From contig DGYJ01000011.1 in assembly GCA_002396665.1 (NCBI GenBank), forward strand, positions 2,971 through 22,214: a DNA stretch of 19,244 bases, in the 5' to 3' direction. The stretch is from Bdellovibrionaceae bacterium UBA5009. GTDB lineage: Bacteria > Bdellovibrionota > Bdellovibrionia > Bdellovibrionales > Bdellovibrionaceae. Below the pieces are notes generated by a model. That model was given only the letters and a program-made list of their open reading frames with translations, did not search any database and was not told the DNA's origin. How positions within the stretch are numbered: the first letter of the stretch is position 1; each line of letters starts with the position of its first letter. Of this stretch, positions 6,388-15,077 are shown in pieces. The position numbers and the translations under genes are program-made.

Positions 6388-7201
6388 TAAAGGCCCCACC
6401 GACTTTAACAAATGGATTTTTAAAAGAATCACTAGGGATTTTGGAAACAAAATCCCTAGAAAATAAAACGACCACTGTACTACCCATTCTAAAAAGACCC
6501 AGTTCATCACCCTTATTTATTTCAATAGGCGGAGCCTGTTGCTCTCTCTTAGGTCCTCGGTTTTGATTTGTTTTTAGTGTCGGATCATAGCTTAATTCGA
6601 TAGATCCCACATTCGTCGCACCTACAAAAACAACTCCCACAGCCCCGTACTCTGTCGCAAGTTCGACATAAACTCTTTCGTTCTTAGGATAAAGATTCGG
6701 GATATTATTCAAACTCCATTTATTGACGGGCCACAAATCACCTTCGGTGTAAATCGTCTGTGTCACCATTCCATCTATCGGCGAATGCACCCGGTGATAA
6801 TCCGTCGGGCAAAGATAGTAGGTCACAAAATAACCACCATCAAACTTGGATAAACTTTCCGGATCATTGGTCAACTGATCTACTCGGTAAGATAAACCCT
6901 TGGCCTGAATCAATTTACTCTGGTTCAGTAAACCATATTGCACAACCTCACTATCACAAGGATGAACAACTTTTCCATTGGCAATAGGTCGCAGACCTGG
7001 TTTTAATTTGCGGCAAAAAAAATCACCAAGAGATGGGTATTCCGAAATTGATTTTTCAGCTTCATCGATTCGAATTCGATAAAAAAATGAAAAAATCCAG
7101 ATGAAGGCCGTCGACAATCCCAGGGGGAAGGGCACATGGACCAAAAGACCAACACAGCGACTTAATAATTTTCGAGGAAGATACAGTGTAATAAAACTCA
7201 T
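6380..7201 (-). CDS. psd: Phosphatidylserine decarboxylase proenzyme
   Basis: An inner-membrane enzyme that decarboxylates phosphatidylserine to phosphatidylethanolamine using a self-made pyruvoyl group. The self-cleavage site is MGST, with cleavage expected between G240 and S241; the family usually has LGST. This gives a beta chain of about 240 residues and an alpha chain of 33. The other catalytic residues are visible: D83 in HPCD and H139 in DYHRVHSP. N-terminal hydrophobic helices (about 15-42) fit membrane association. Length is 273 residues, slightly shorter than E. coli Psd. The ATG at 7201 has no obvious Shine-Dalgarno, but the alignment with Psd N-termini favours it. Psd is divergent from the FAD-protein gene, with 109 bp between. 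Confidence 0.95.
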   Translation of the reverse strand: MSFITLYLPRKLLSRCVGLLVHVPFPLGLSTAFIWIFSFFYRIRIDEAEKSISEYPSLGDFFCRKLKPGLRPIANGKVVHPCDSEVVQYGLLNQSKLIQAKGLSYRVDQLTNDPESLSKFDGGYFVTYYLCPTDYHRVHSPIDGMVTQTIYTEGDLWPVNKWSLNNIPNLYPKNERVYVELATEYGAVGVVFVGATNVGSIELSYDPTLKTNQNRGPKREQQAPPIEINKGDELGLFRMGSTVVVLFSRDFVSKIPSDSFKNPFVKVGGAFIS

Positions 7202-7267
7202 GGGGCGATTTTGCCTATAAACTTTTCAAATGTCATCAGCAGAATCAGGCCCATTCTTAAACGCGAC

Positions 7268-7294
7268 TTGAAGAAAACTCAGGGCTGGTTTAAT
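7268..7294 (+). promoter_or_regulatory. Candidate extended -10 promoter for the FAD protein gene
   Basis: TTGAAG (7268-7273) and TTTAAT (7289-7294) are separated by 15 bp, and TGG directly precedes the -10 box, giving an extended -10. The predicted start near 7301 would leave only about ten bases before the TTG start at 7311. Confidence 0.33.
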
Positions 7295-7310
7295 TCTATA
7301 TCCCAATTGA

Positions 7311-8867
7311 TTGAACAAAAAAAGCGATGGGCACTTGTCTAAAATTATAGAAAATTTACAAATTGGGCTTGATGAAAACTTAGAAGAAAAGTTGCAATGG
7401 CTTGTGCCTAATTATTCTGCCTATCGAGTCCGTCGCCAAAGCGTGGATGCCCGAAGACGCCACTCGGCCCACTTTGTTTATACAGTCGAAGTTGCTGAGG
7501 CTGGCGAAAAACTGCCAGAACAAAATTTCCCCGTAGAAAAAATAAAAAAAACGCCGACGACAAAGCCCATCATTGTCGGCACTGGTCCTGCGGGACTCTT
7601 TGCGGCACTTCGATTGGTTGAACGCGGAATTCCTTGCCTCGTATTCGAGAGGGGCTCTGAAAGCACGGAACGTATTAAGGGCATCAATCGCTACTGGCGT
7701 TACGGTGAGCTCGACCGTAGAAACAATGTCTGCTATGGCGAAGGCGGCGCCGGTCTTTATTCTGATGGCAAACTGATCACGCGAATAAAATCGGATCACA
7801 TCCCCTATGTCTTGCATCGCCTGGTTCAGTTTGGCGCACCTGATGAAATTCAATACATTGCAAACCCCCATGTGGGATCAGATAAAATTCGCCGTGTGAT
7901 CCCCAAAATGCGTGACTACCTTAAAGCCAATGGGTGCGAGATTTATTATAATACCCAGGTGACAGAACTTCTTGTCGAAGGTGACAAAATCTCTGGAATC
8001 AAAACTGAGCACGGAAAAACTTTTTTGTCACCCCATGTGGTCCTGGCCACTGGTCATAGCGCCGAAGATATGCTTCTGCATTTAAAGCAAATCGGTGTTT
8101 TTTTAGAGTCCAAATCATTTGCCATGGGTCTTCGCATCGAGCATCCGCAAAAAACCATCAATCAAATTCAATATCGACAGTGGTCTGAACATCCAAAACT
8201 TGGAAGTGCAAATTATCGTCTCGCCTACCATGACCACAAAGAAGATGTCGGCGTTTACAGCTTTTGCATGTGCCCGGGGGGATTCGTTCTTTCAAGTGGA
8301 ACTGAAGTAGATGGACTTGTTTGCAATGGCATGAGCAACTTCAATCGAAATTCGCCCTGGGCCAACGCTGCCATTGTGGTCAGCGTTTCCAACGAGCTTT
8401 TTGGCAAAGATCTTTGGGGCGGAATGAATTTGCGAAGACAGCTTGAACAATCGGCCTATCAAAGTGTTCAAAAATTGGGTGGAACAAAACAACTTCCAGC
8501 ACAATTATTGACTGATTTTATGAGTGGCAAAATAAGTGAAACAAGAAAAGGCTCTTCACCTTCGGGCACAATCCCCGTGCGCCTAGATCAAATTCTACCA
8601 GAATTTATGACAGCAAAAATTCGCGAAGGACTTCAGCAATTTGACAAATCCATGAAAGGTTTTTTAAGCCCCGAAGCCCAACTTTATGGTGTCGAGTCCA
8701 GAACCAGTTGCCCAGTACGCGTCACCCGCGACGACGAAAGTCTACAAAGCATTTCCCATCAAGGACTCTTCCCCGCCGGAGAGGGCGCTGGCTACGCAGG
8801 CGGCATCACCTCTGCTGCCTGCGATGGTGTTCGTATTGCCGAAAAAATATTTGAAATTATAAATTAA
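7311..8867 (+). CDS. FAD-dependent oxidoreductase, COG2509 type
   Basis: A 518-residue protein matching the widespread but poorly characterised NAD(P)/FAD-dependent dehydrogenase family COG2509. The N-terminal 75 residues form the typical small domain ending in RRQSVDARRRH. The dinucleotide-binding motif G90-T-G-P-A-G95 starts the Rossmann fold, followed by the acidic end VFERG. Further family signatures are CYGEGGAGLYSDGKL and, near the C-terminus, GLFPAGEGAGYAGGITSAACDG. The natural substrate is unknown. The frame begins at TTG (7311) directly after an in-frame TGA; no ATG lies in frame before the conserved region and no Shine-Dalgarno is visible, so TTG at 7311 or 7335 are the options. It ends three bases before the stop of the convergent hydrolase gene. 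Confidence 0.85.
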   Translation: MNKKSDGHLSKIIENLQIGLDENLEEKLQWLVPNYSAYRVRRQSVDARRRHSAHFVYTVEVAEAGEKLPEQNFPVEKIKKTPTTKPIIVGTGPAGLFAALRLVERGIPCLVFERGSESTERIKGINRYWRYGELDRRNNVCYGEGGAGLYSDGKLITRIKSDHIPYVLHRLVQFGAPDEIQYIANPHVGSDKIRRVIPKMRDYLKANGCEIYYNTQVTELLVEGDKISGIKTEHGKTFLSPHVVLATGHSAEDMLLHLKQIGVFLESKSFAMGLRIEHPQKTINQIQYRQWSEHPKLGSANYRLAYHDHKEDVGVYSFCMCPGGFVLSSGTEVDGLVCNGMSNFNRNSPWANAAIVVSVSNELFGKDLWGGMNLRRQLEQSAYQSVQKLGGTKQLPAQLLTDFMSGKISETRKGSSPSGTIPVRLDQILPEFMTAKIREGLQQFDKSMKGFLSPEAQLYGVESRTSCPVRVTRDDESLQSISHQGLFPAGEGAGYAGGITSAACDGVRIAEKIFEIIN

Positions 8868-8870
8868 AGT

Positions 8871-9659
8871 TTAAAAAATTTCTTTTAAAAATAATTTTGT
8901 GGCTTCGAAGGATCTTTCATCGGCCTGCTTATTGTATGCGAAGCCTTTTTTGATGTCGTCGCCAGCGGCTTTTTCTGTGAAAGAATGCACGACACCGCCG
9001 TATTTGATCAATTGATAATCCACTTTTGCAGTCTGCATTTCTTGCTCAAATGCATCGACATCTTTTGCCGGAACAAAGGGATCAATGGCTCCATGGAAAG
9101 CGATCAACTTGCCTTTGATTTTTTGTCCATCGACAGGTGTTGGGCTATCTAATCCACCATGGAAACTCACAATGCCTTTAAGGTCTGCACCACTTCGCGC
9201 AAGTTCAATGGCCCCAGTTCCACCGAAGCAGTAGCCCAAGGCTGCAATTTTATTTGTGTCTACATTTTTTTGTTTTTTAAGTTCTGACAAAGCAGCGTTT
9301 AATCTTTCACGGAATAGTTTGCGATCCGTTTTGTATTTAGTCGCAAACTGCCCTGCTTGTTCAAAGCCATTGGGACGCTGACCTTTACCGTAAACATCGG
9401 CGGCCATGGCAATATAACCTAATCCAGCTAAACGATCGACGGCTTCGCGGGTTTGATCAGTCAAGCCCATCCAATTGTGAATCACAAGTATGGCCGGAGT
9501 TTTTTTAGAAACAGATTTAGGATAAGCCAGATAGCCTTCAAATTCTGGATCTTTTCCATATTGAAAGTTTTTCTTTTCAATCTCTAAGGCAAATACAGAC
9601 TGGGCCAAAACAAAGCCCAAAAGTGCAACTGAAGCAATTTTCAAAAACATTTTATTCAT
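8871..9659 (-). CDS. Exported dienelactone hydrolase-family protein
   Basis: A 262-residue alpha/beta hydrolase. The signal peptide spans about 1-24 (LKIASVALLGFVLAQSVFA). The catalytic triad of dienelactone hydrolases is visible: nucleophile C144 in GYCFGG, D193 in HGAIDPFVP, and H225 in VVHSFTE. The oxyanion region is HNWMGL. Cytosolic family members open dienelactones; exported ones are generally uncharacterised esterases or thioesterases, and the substrate here is unknown. GGAG lies five bases upstream of the ATG. The gene is 56 bp downstream of icmF on the same strand, so it could be co-transcribed, but its periplasmic location makes a functional link to acyl-CoA metabolism doubtful. Confidence 0.9.
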   Translation of the reverse strand: MNKMFLKIASVALLGFVLAQSVFALEIEKKNFQYGKDPEFEGYLAYPKSVSKKTPAILVIHNWMGLTDQTREAVDRLAGLGYIAMAADVYGKGQRPNGFEQAGQFATKYKTDRKLFRERLNAALSELKKQKNVDTNKIAALGYCFGGTGAIELARSGADLKGIVSFHGGLDSPTPVDGQKIKGKLIAFHGAIDPFVPAKDVDAFEQEMQTAKVDYQLIKYGGVVHSFTEKAAGDDIKKGFAYNKQADERSFEATKLFLKEIF

Positions 9660-9715
9660 AGACTCTCCATTTTCTATTCATCTAAGCGATGGTCATTAAA
9701 TTAAAAATATTCACA

Positions 9716-12700
9716 TTACAAATTTCGTCTGTACTGACCGCCGACTTCGTACAAAGCCTGGCTCATTTGATACAAACTACAAACCCTCGCGGCCTTCATC
9801 AAGGCCACAAAAACATTCTCGCCCTTTAAGGCTGCCAATTTCAAATCATTCAAGGCTATTTGTGAAAAATCAGCTTTTGATTTTTGCAAGGCCAAGACAT
9901 TCGTCAATTGTTGATTTTTCTCTTCGAAAGAAGCCCTGGCCAATTCAATTTTTGGTGGCACATAATCAGCCTGCAAAGTTTTAGGATCAATGAATGTATT
10001 CACCCCAATGATTGGCAAAGTGCCGTCATGCTTAAGGTGCTCATAGTACAGAGACTCTTCTTGAATTTTTGAGCGTTGATATTGGGTCTCCATGGCCCCC
10101 AATACTCCGCCACGTTCGTTGATGCGCATAAATTCAGTCAAGACAGCTTCTTCCACCAAGTCAGTGAGCTCTTCTAAGAAAAAACTTCCTTGATTTTGAT
10201 TTTCGTTTTTAGAAACGCCAAATTCACGATTGATAATCATCTGAATAGCCATGGCACGACGAACGGACTCTTCTGTTGGTGTGGTGATCGCTTCATCGTA
10301 GGCATTGGTGTGCAGACTATTGCAATTGTCATTTAAGGCCAGCAAGGCTTGCAGCGTGGTGCGGATATCATTGAAGTCGATCTCTTGCGCATGCAGTGAG
10401 CGGCCACTGGTTTGGATATGGTATTTTAATTTTTGCGAACGATCATTGGCCTTGTACAAATCTTTCATGGCAATGGCCCAAATACGTCGGGCCACACGAC
10501 CCAAAACACTATACTCTGCATCCAGTCCGTTGCTAAAAAAGAAACTTAAATTGGGCGCAAAATCATCCACGTTCAAACCGCGCGAACGATAATACTCCAC
10601 AAAGGTGAACCCATTGGAAAGAGTAAACGCCAGCTGCGAAATCGGATTCGCCCCCGCTTCTGCAATATGATAACCCGAAATACTGACCGAATAAAAATTT
10701 CGAATTTTATTTTTTGTAAAGTATTCTTGGATATCACCCATCATCTTTAATGCAAATTGAATTGAAAAAATACAGGTGTTCTGACCTTGATCTTCTTTCA
10801 AAATATCAGCCTGTACAGTTCCCCGCACCTGTTGCAAAGTCCATGCACTCACGTCTTCAAACTCTTTGTCTGATAATTTTCGGCCCAGTTCTTTTTCTTT
10901 CTTTTCAACCTGCTGATCAATGGCTGCATTAAAGTAAAAGGCCAAAATCATTGGCGCTGGACCATTGATCGTCATACTGACGCTGGTGTTTGGCGAGCAC
11001 AAATCAAAGCCTGCATAAAGTTTTTTCATGTCCTCTAAGGAACAAATACTTACTCCGCTTTCACCGACCTTCCCAAAAATATCTGGGCGTTCATTGGGGT
11101 CTTGACCATACAAAGTCACACTGTCAAAGGCTGTCGATAAACGATGGGCCGTTTCGCCTTTGCATAAATAATGAAATCTTTTGTTGGTGCGTTCTGGTGT
11201 TCCTTCGCCCGCAAACATTCGTTTCGGATCTTCGTCTTCACGCTTCAACGGGAATACACCCGCCGTGTATGGAAATTCACCAGGCACATTTTCAAGTTTT
11301 AAAAATTTATATCGATCCCCCCAGCTGGTAAAATGGGGCAAGACCACTTTTCGAATTTTTGTTCCACTTAAAGATGTGGTCGTTAATTTTTGGCGAATCT
11401 CTTGGCCACGAACATGAAAAACCAATTCGTCGCCAGAGTATTTTTTCTTCAGCCCGTCCCATCCTTCGATGGAAGAGATTTCTTCTTCTGTTAAATCTGA
11501 AGTGTAGCTTTTCTTGAGGCTTGCAAATTTTTCGTTCGAGATTTCAAGATCTTTTTGCAATAAAACAAGTCCACCCCACTTTTCAACTTTGGCGGCTTGG
11601 GATAATACTTTTTGTTTGTAAGAACGAACCGTTTGGGCAATTTCAGCCAAGTAGCTTTGGCGCTGGGCTGGGATAATAATATGCTCATCACTTGAAACCA
11701 TATTCTTTTTTTGCTGATCAGAAATTTGAAAATAATTTTCTGGCAAATCAAATGATTTTGCTTTTTGGTTTAACTGATTCGCAATTTCAAAAAATAATTT
11801 GTTCACACCGCCGTCGTTGAACTGACTGGCCTGGGTCAAAAAGACAGGCACTTGTACGCTGTCATCAAAAATTTTGCGTGATCGTTTAAATTGCTTGGTT
11901 ACATCCCTCAGGGCATCCTGGGCCCCGCGGCGATCCGCTTTGTTTACAGCAATCACATTGGCGAAATCAATCATGTCGATTTTTTCTAACTGTGACTGGG
12001 CTCCAAAATCTGATGTCATCACATACATGGCCAAATCACTGACTTCAGTAATGGCCACATTGCCTTGGCCAATCCCAGAGGTTTCGGCAATGATCAAATC
12101 AAAATCGAATTGTTTCAAAGCCTTCACAACTTCAGGAAGGCTGTCAGAGATTTCCCGACCCGAACCACGGGACGCTAAGGATCTCATAAAGACCCTGGAT
12201 CGACTGAGAGAATTCATGCGAATTCGGTCCCCTAAAAGCGATCCTCCGGTTTTTCTTTTGGAAGGGTCCACGCAGACCACTGCAATTTTATAATTCGGAT
12301 AAACATTTAAAAATCTTTGCACAAGTTCGTCGATCAAACTGGATTTTCCAGCTCCACCCGTTCCGGTCAACCCAAGAACTGGCACTGCTTTTTTAGAGGT
12401 CAAAAAACTTTTTAAACCCAACTCGTCAACACCAAGGCCCACTTGATTAGATTTTGTCGCCAAGGAAACGCCAGAACTTACCGATGCAGTAGCCCCGTTT
12501 TCAATCGAAGAAAGATACAGACCTAATTCCACAGAAGGAATGGGGTCGTTTTTAAAAATCTGATCAAAATATTTTCTTGGCTTTGATTGATTCAATGGAA
12601 ATTTTTGAATCTGGGATTTGGCTTTTTGTAAAACATCAAAATCACATTGCTCGATGATCATTTGAATCATGCCCTCTAGCCCCAGTCTTCGCCCGTCGTC

Positions 12701-13075
12701 GGGGTGAAAAATTTGGGCTATCCCATAGGCTTCGAGCTCTTTTTTTTCGTCATGAACAATAACACCGCCACCGCCCCCAAAGATGCGAACATAACTTGCA
12801 CCGGCTTCAATCAGAAGATCCTTCATATATTTGAAGTACTCCATGTGGCCGCCTTGGTAGGAACTGATGCACACACCCTGTGCGCCCTCTTGCAAAACAG
12901 CCTTCACCACATCTGAAACTGAACGGTTATGTCCAAGATGAATCACTTCGGCGCCAAAATCCTGCAAAATTCTTCTTATAATATTGATGCTGGCATCATG
13001 GCCATCAAACAAACTGGCCGCAGTGACAATGCGAATGGGATTTTGAGCTTGATAGGGTTTCAAATTTTTCGACAT
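9716..13075 (-). CDS. icmF: Fused isobutyryl-CoA mutase IcmF (adenosylcobalamin-dependent)
   Basis: A 1119-residue fusion of a B12-binding domain, a MeaB-type GTPase chaperone and an acyl-CoA mutase domain, in the order of known IcmF proteins (about 1090 residues). The cobalamin motif D24-G-H26-D supplies the cobalt-coordinating His, with SYQGGHMEYF and the GGGGG loop nearby. The P-loop is GTGGAGKS (238-245), and NKAD gives guanine specificity. The mutase domain begins around 560. Two residues that set substrate range in Geobacillus kaustophilus IcmF, Phe598 and Gln742, correspond to F621 (RMFAGEG) and Q765 (GQNTCIF), 144 apart in both. This supports isobutyryl-CoA/n-butyryl-CoA interconversion rather than pivalyl-CoA or methylmalonyl-CoA. 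The gene is 38 bp behind the enoyl-CoA hydratase, with AAGGA nine bases before the ATG. Confidence 0.95.
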   Translation of the reverse strand: MSKNLKPYQAQNPIRIVTAASLFDGHDASINIIRRILQDFGAEVIHLGHNRSVSDVVKAVLQEGAQGVCISSYQGGHMEYFKYMKDLLIEAGASYVRIFGGGGGVIVHDEKKELEAYGIAQIFHPDDGRRLGLEGMIQMIIEQCDFDVLQKAKSQIQKFPLNQSKPRKYFDQIFKNDPIPSVELGLYLSSIENGATASVSSGVSLATKSNQVGLGVDELGLKSFLTSKKAVPVLGLTGTGGAGKSSLIDELVQRFLNVYPNYKIAVVCVDPSKRKTGGSLLGDRIRMNSLSRSRVFMRSLASRGSGREISDSLPEVVKALKQFDFDLIIAETSGIGQGNVAITEVSDLAMYVMTSDFGAQSQLEKIDMIDFANVIAVNKADRRGAQDALRDVTKQFKRSRKIFDDSVQVPVFLTQASQFNDGGVNKLFFEIANQLNQKAKSFDLPENYFQISDQQKKNMVSSDEHIIIPAQRQSYLAEIAQTVRSYKQKVLSQAAKVEKWGGLVLLQKDLEISNEKFASLKKSYTSDLTEEEISSIEGWDGLKKKYSGDELVFHVRGQEIRQKLTTTSLSGTKIRKVVLPHFTSWGDRYKFLKLENVPGEFPYTAGVFPLKREDEDPKRMFAGEGTPERTNKRFHYLCKGETAHRLSTAFDSVTLYGQDPNERPDIFGKVGESGVSICSLEDMKKLYAGFDLCSPNTSVSMTINGPAPMILAFYFNAAIDQQVEKKEKELGRKLSDKEFEDVSAWTLQQVRGTVQADILKEDQGQNTCIFSIQFALKMMGDIQEYFTKNKIRNFYSVSISGYHIAEAGANPISQLAFTLSNGFTFVEYYRSRGLNVDDFAPNLSFFFSNGLDAEYSVLGRVARRIWAIAMKDLYKANDRSQKLKYHIQTSGRSLHAQEIDFNDIRTTLQALLALNDNCNSLHTNAYDEAITTPTEESVRRAMAIQMIINREFGVSKNENQNQGSFFLEELTDLVEEAVLTEFMRINERGGVLGAMETQYQRSKIQEESLYYEHLKHDGTLPIIGVNTFIDPKTLQADYVPPKIELARASFEEKNQQLTNVLALQKSKADFSQIALNDLKLAALKGENVFVALMKAARVCSLYQMSQALYEVGGQYRRNL

Positions 13076-13113
13076 TCAAGAATTCCTTTGACGATTTTAA
13101 CGACTGCGCCTGA

Positions 13114-13902
13114 TCACTGACCTTTGAACTGGGCTTTTCTTTTTTCTAAAAAGGCCTTTGTGCCTTCGCGCACATCTTCGCTATGAAAAAGTTCTGCAAA
13201 GGCCTCGGCTTCAATTTTTTGCGCGGACTCAACATCTAAATCCCAAGAGCGGTTAATCGAAGACTTGGCCGCAGCCACAGCCAAAGGGGCCTTCGCCGTG
13301 ATCATTTCAATTTTCTTTTTTACCTCTGTGATCAATTGTGCCAGCGGGAAAATTTTATTCACTAAGCCAATGCGTAGGGCTTCTTCTGCAGAAATCATCT
13401 CTCCTGAAAAAGTCAGCTCGCGTGCACGACGAATTCCTACCGCGCGGGAAAGTCTGACAGTGCCGGCAAAACCGGGAATCAAACCAAGGCTTACTTCTGG
13501 CAAACCAAATTTTGCATTTTCAGAGGCATAAATAAAATCACAGGCCAAGGCCAACTCACAACCACCACCCAATGCAAATCCGTTCACTGCTGCAATCACT
13601 GGGATTTTGAGCAAATTTAATTCGTGGAAAATACTTTGCCCACGCTGGGCAAAGGCTGCCGCTTGCTCTTCTGTTAATTCAGAAAGTTCTTTAATGTCGG
13701 CCCCGGCCACAAAGGCCTTTTCGCCAGCCCCGGTAATAATTAAAGCCTTCGCATGATCAAAACTCATTTCAGAAATCTGCCGAAAAGCATCAGCCAAATC
13801 ACTGAGGACTTGGGCATTCAATGCATTTAATGCCTCTGGTCTTTGAATGACCAGGGTCCAAACAGCACCCTCATTTGTTAAAGAAATATATTTATAATTC
13901 AT
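13114..13902 (-). CDS. Enoyl-CoA hydratase (crotonase type)
   Basis: A 262-residue crotonase-fold enzyme that hydrates trans-2-enoyl-CoA, probably crotonyl-CoA, to the 3-hydroxyacyl-CoA. The oxyanion-hole segments are FVAGADI (64-70) and NGFALGGGCE (107-116). Both catalytic glutamates are present, E116 and E136, 20 residues apart as in rat enoyl-CoA hydratase. One small deviation is GFAGTVRL where most members have GxGGTQRL. It lies between 3-hydroxyacyl-CoA dehydrogenase and icmF, which suits the step after butyryl-CoA oxidation. The ATG is preceded by AAGGTGGAG. A short GC-rich hairpin lies in the 63-bp gap upstream. Confidence 0.92.
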   Translation of the reverse strand: MNYKYISLTNEGAVWTLVIQRPEALNALNAQVLSDLADAFRQISEMSFDHAKALIITGAGEKAFVAGADIKELSELTEEQAAAFAQRGQSIFHELNLLKIPVIAAVNGFALGGGCELALACDFIYASENAKFGLPEVSLGLIPGFAGTVRLSRAVGIRRARELTFSGEMISAEEALRIGLVNKIFPLAQLITEVKKKIEMITAKAPLAVAAAKSSINRSWDLDVESAQKIEAEAFAELFHSEDVREGTKAFLEKRKAQFKGQ

Positions 13903-13918
13903 TTACTCCACCTTCATC

Positions 13919-13935
13919 GGCGCCTTGCCGGCGCC
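13919..13935 (-). other. GC-rich hairpin between hbd and the enoyl-CoA hydratase gene
   Basis: GGCGCC-TTGCC-GGCGCC forms a perfect 6-bp stem with a 5-base loop, directly upstream of the hydratase Shine-Dalgarno. No U-tract follows in the transcript direction, so it is not a standard terminator. It could stabilise or pause the operon mRNA, or be a short chance repeat. Confidence 0.45.
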
Positions 13936-13965
13936 TGCATTTTGAAATTCAAATCCTAGGTCAAA

Positions 13966-14838
13966 CTATTTTGCGTAGTTGTAAAAGCCACGCCCAGATT
14001 TGCGACCCAACCAACCGGCTTCGACATATTTAACTAAAAGAGGACAAGGTCTGTATTTAGAATCACCCAATCCGTCATACAGCACATTCATAATCGACAG
14101 GCAGGTGTCTAATCCAATGAAGTCGGCCAAAGTTAGTGGGCCCATGGGTTGATTGGTCCCAAGCTTCATGGCTTGATCAATGGAATCAACGCTGGCGATA
14201 CCTTCATGCAAAGTATAAACAGCTTCGTTAATCATCGGCATAAGGATTCTGTTCACGATAAATCCAGGCATATCTTTTACACTTTCAACAAAAACCTTAT
14301 CTAGTTTTTCTGACAAAGCCTTGATCGTTTGAAAGCTTTCATCTGAAGTTTGAAGCCCACGAATTCCTTCGACCAATTTCATCAAGGGAACTGGATTCAT
14401 AAAATGCATTCCAACCACTTGACTTGGACGTTTCGTGACCGCCGCAATTTTTGTAATAGAGATTGAAGAAGTGTTCGAGCAAAGTAAAGAATTGGCTTTA
14501 ACGACTTCGTCTAACTCTTTGAATATTTTAAGTTTTAAATCAATATTTTCTGTTGCGGCTTCGATCACGACATCTGAATCTTGCAAATCTTTTAATGACG
14601 TCGAAGTCTTAATTCGACCAAGTAATTCAGACTTTTGAGCTTCAGTCATTGCGGCCTTTTTGATCAAACGGTCACAGGATCCTGCAATTGTTTGCACACC
14701 CTTTTCAAGGGCCGCTGGGGATACATCCACCATCAAGACTTGATATCCAAATTGCGAAGCCACTTGAGCAATTCCATTTCCCATTTGCCCCGCGCCCACA
14801 ACACCAATTTTTTTAATTTGATCTAAAGAAACTGCCAT
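13966..14838 (-). CDS. hbd: 3-hydroxybutyryl-CoA dehydrogenase
   Basis: A 290-residue NAD-dependent enzyme that oxidises 3-hydroxybutyryl-CoA to acetoacetyl-CoA. The Rossmann motif is IGVVGAGQMGNGIA (G15, G17, G20), followed by the acidic residue of the second strand (MVDVS). The catalytic His is in VVGMHFMNPVPLMKLVE; NRIL and LGTNQPMGPLTLADFIGLD belong to the C-terminal dimerisation domain. Length matches the short single-function Hbd/PaaH type rather than the fused FadB. The frame extends to a GTG at 14853, but ATG at 14838 has GGAGG five bases upstream and matches family N-termini, so it is preferred. It is the first gene of the hbd-ech-icmF cluster. Confidence 0.94.
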   Translation of the reverse strand: MAVSLDQIKKIGVVGAGQMGNGIAQVASQFGYQVLMVDVSPAALEKGVQTIAGSCDRLIKKAAMTEAQKSELLGRIKTSTSLKDLQDSDVVIEAATENIDLKLKIFKELDEVVKANSLLCSNTSSISITKIAAVTKRPSQVVGMHFMNPVPLMKLVEGIRGLQTSDESFQTIKALSEKLDKVFVESVKDMPGFIVNRILMPMINEAVYTLHEGIASVDSIDQAMKLGTNQPMGPLTLADFIGLDTCLSIMNVLYDGLGDSKYRPCPLLVKYVEAGWLGRKSGRGFYNYAK

Positions 14839-14885
14839 CTCGTCCTCCGTCACCGATTGTGACTCTGATTAATATTTTCAAACAT

Positions 14886-14916
14886 TTTATACTTTGCGTT
14901 ATTGGCTAAAATTAGC
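14886..14916 (-). promoter_or_regulatory. Candidate control region upstream of hbd
   Basis: On the minus strand a TATAAA box (14891-14886) lies about 48 bp before the hbd ATG. An inverted repeat GCTAA-AA-TTAGC (14905-14916) sits where the -35 region would be; the -35 itself is poor. A promoter needing an activator, or one blocked by a repressor at the repeat, would look like this, but the match is weak. Confidence 0.28.
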
Positions 14917-15077
14917 GCCGCAGACAAGAAGCTACCCAAAGCCAATTGAGCTCAAAAAATGAACCCATAGATTTAGCTGATTTCATGGGGGCAGTCAAAG
15001 CCGTGGCGCCCTAAATATCAAGATGTGATAACTGGACTTGGAAGACCAGCCTCCTCGACAGACAATAAAAGAACCTC

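Noticed and set aside
11265..11282. IcmF might be a pivalyl-CoA mutase because GVFPLKR has Leu where I expected Phe
   Set aside because: Aligning to methylmalonyl-CoA mutase Tyr89 puts the specificity Phe in RMFAGEG (F621), which is retained, as is Q765 at the correct 144-residue distance.
11491..11751. Open frames on both strands inside icmF, for example this one
   Set aside because: Composition is shadow-like, there is no ribosome site, and they sit within a gene whose domains are conserved across the region.
14839..14853. GTG start five codons upstream of hbd
   Set aside because: GGAGG lies inside that extension, at ideal distance from the ATG at 14838, so the extension is probably untranslated.
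14905..14916. Similarity of GCTAAAATTAGC before hbd to the TA operator core GCTAAATTTAGC
   Set aside because: Both are short AT-rich inverted repeats; similarity over 12 bases is easily chance, so I do not claim shared regulation.
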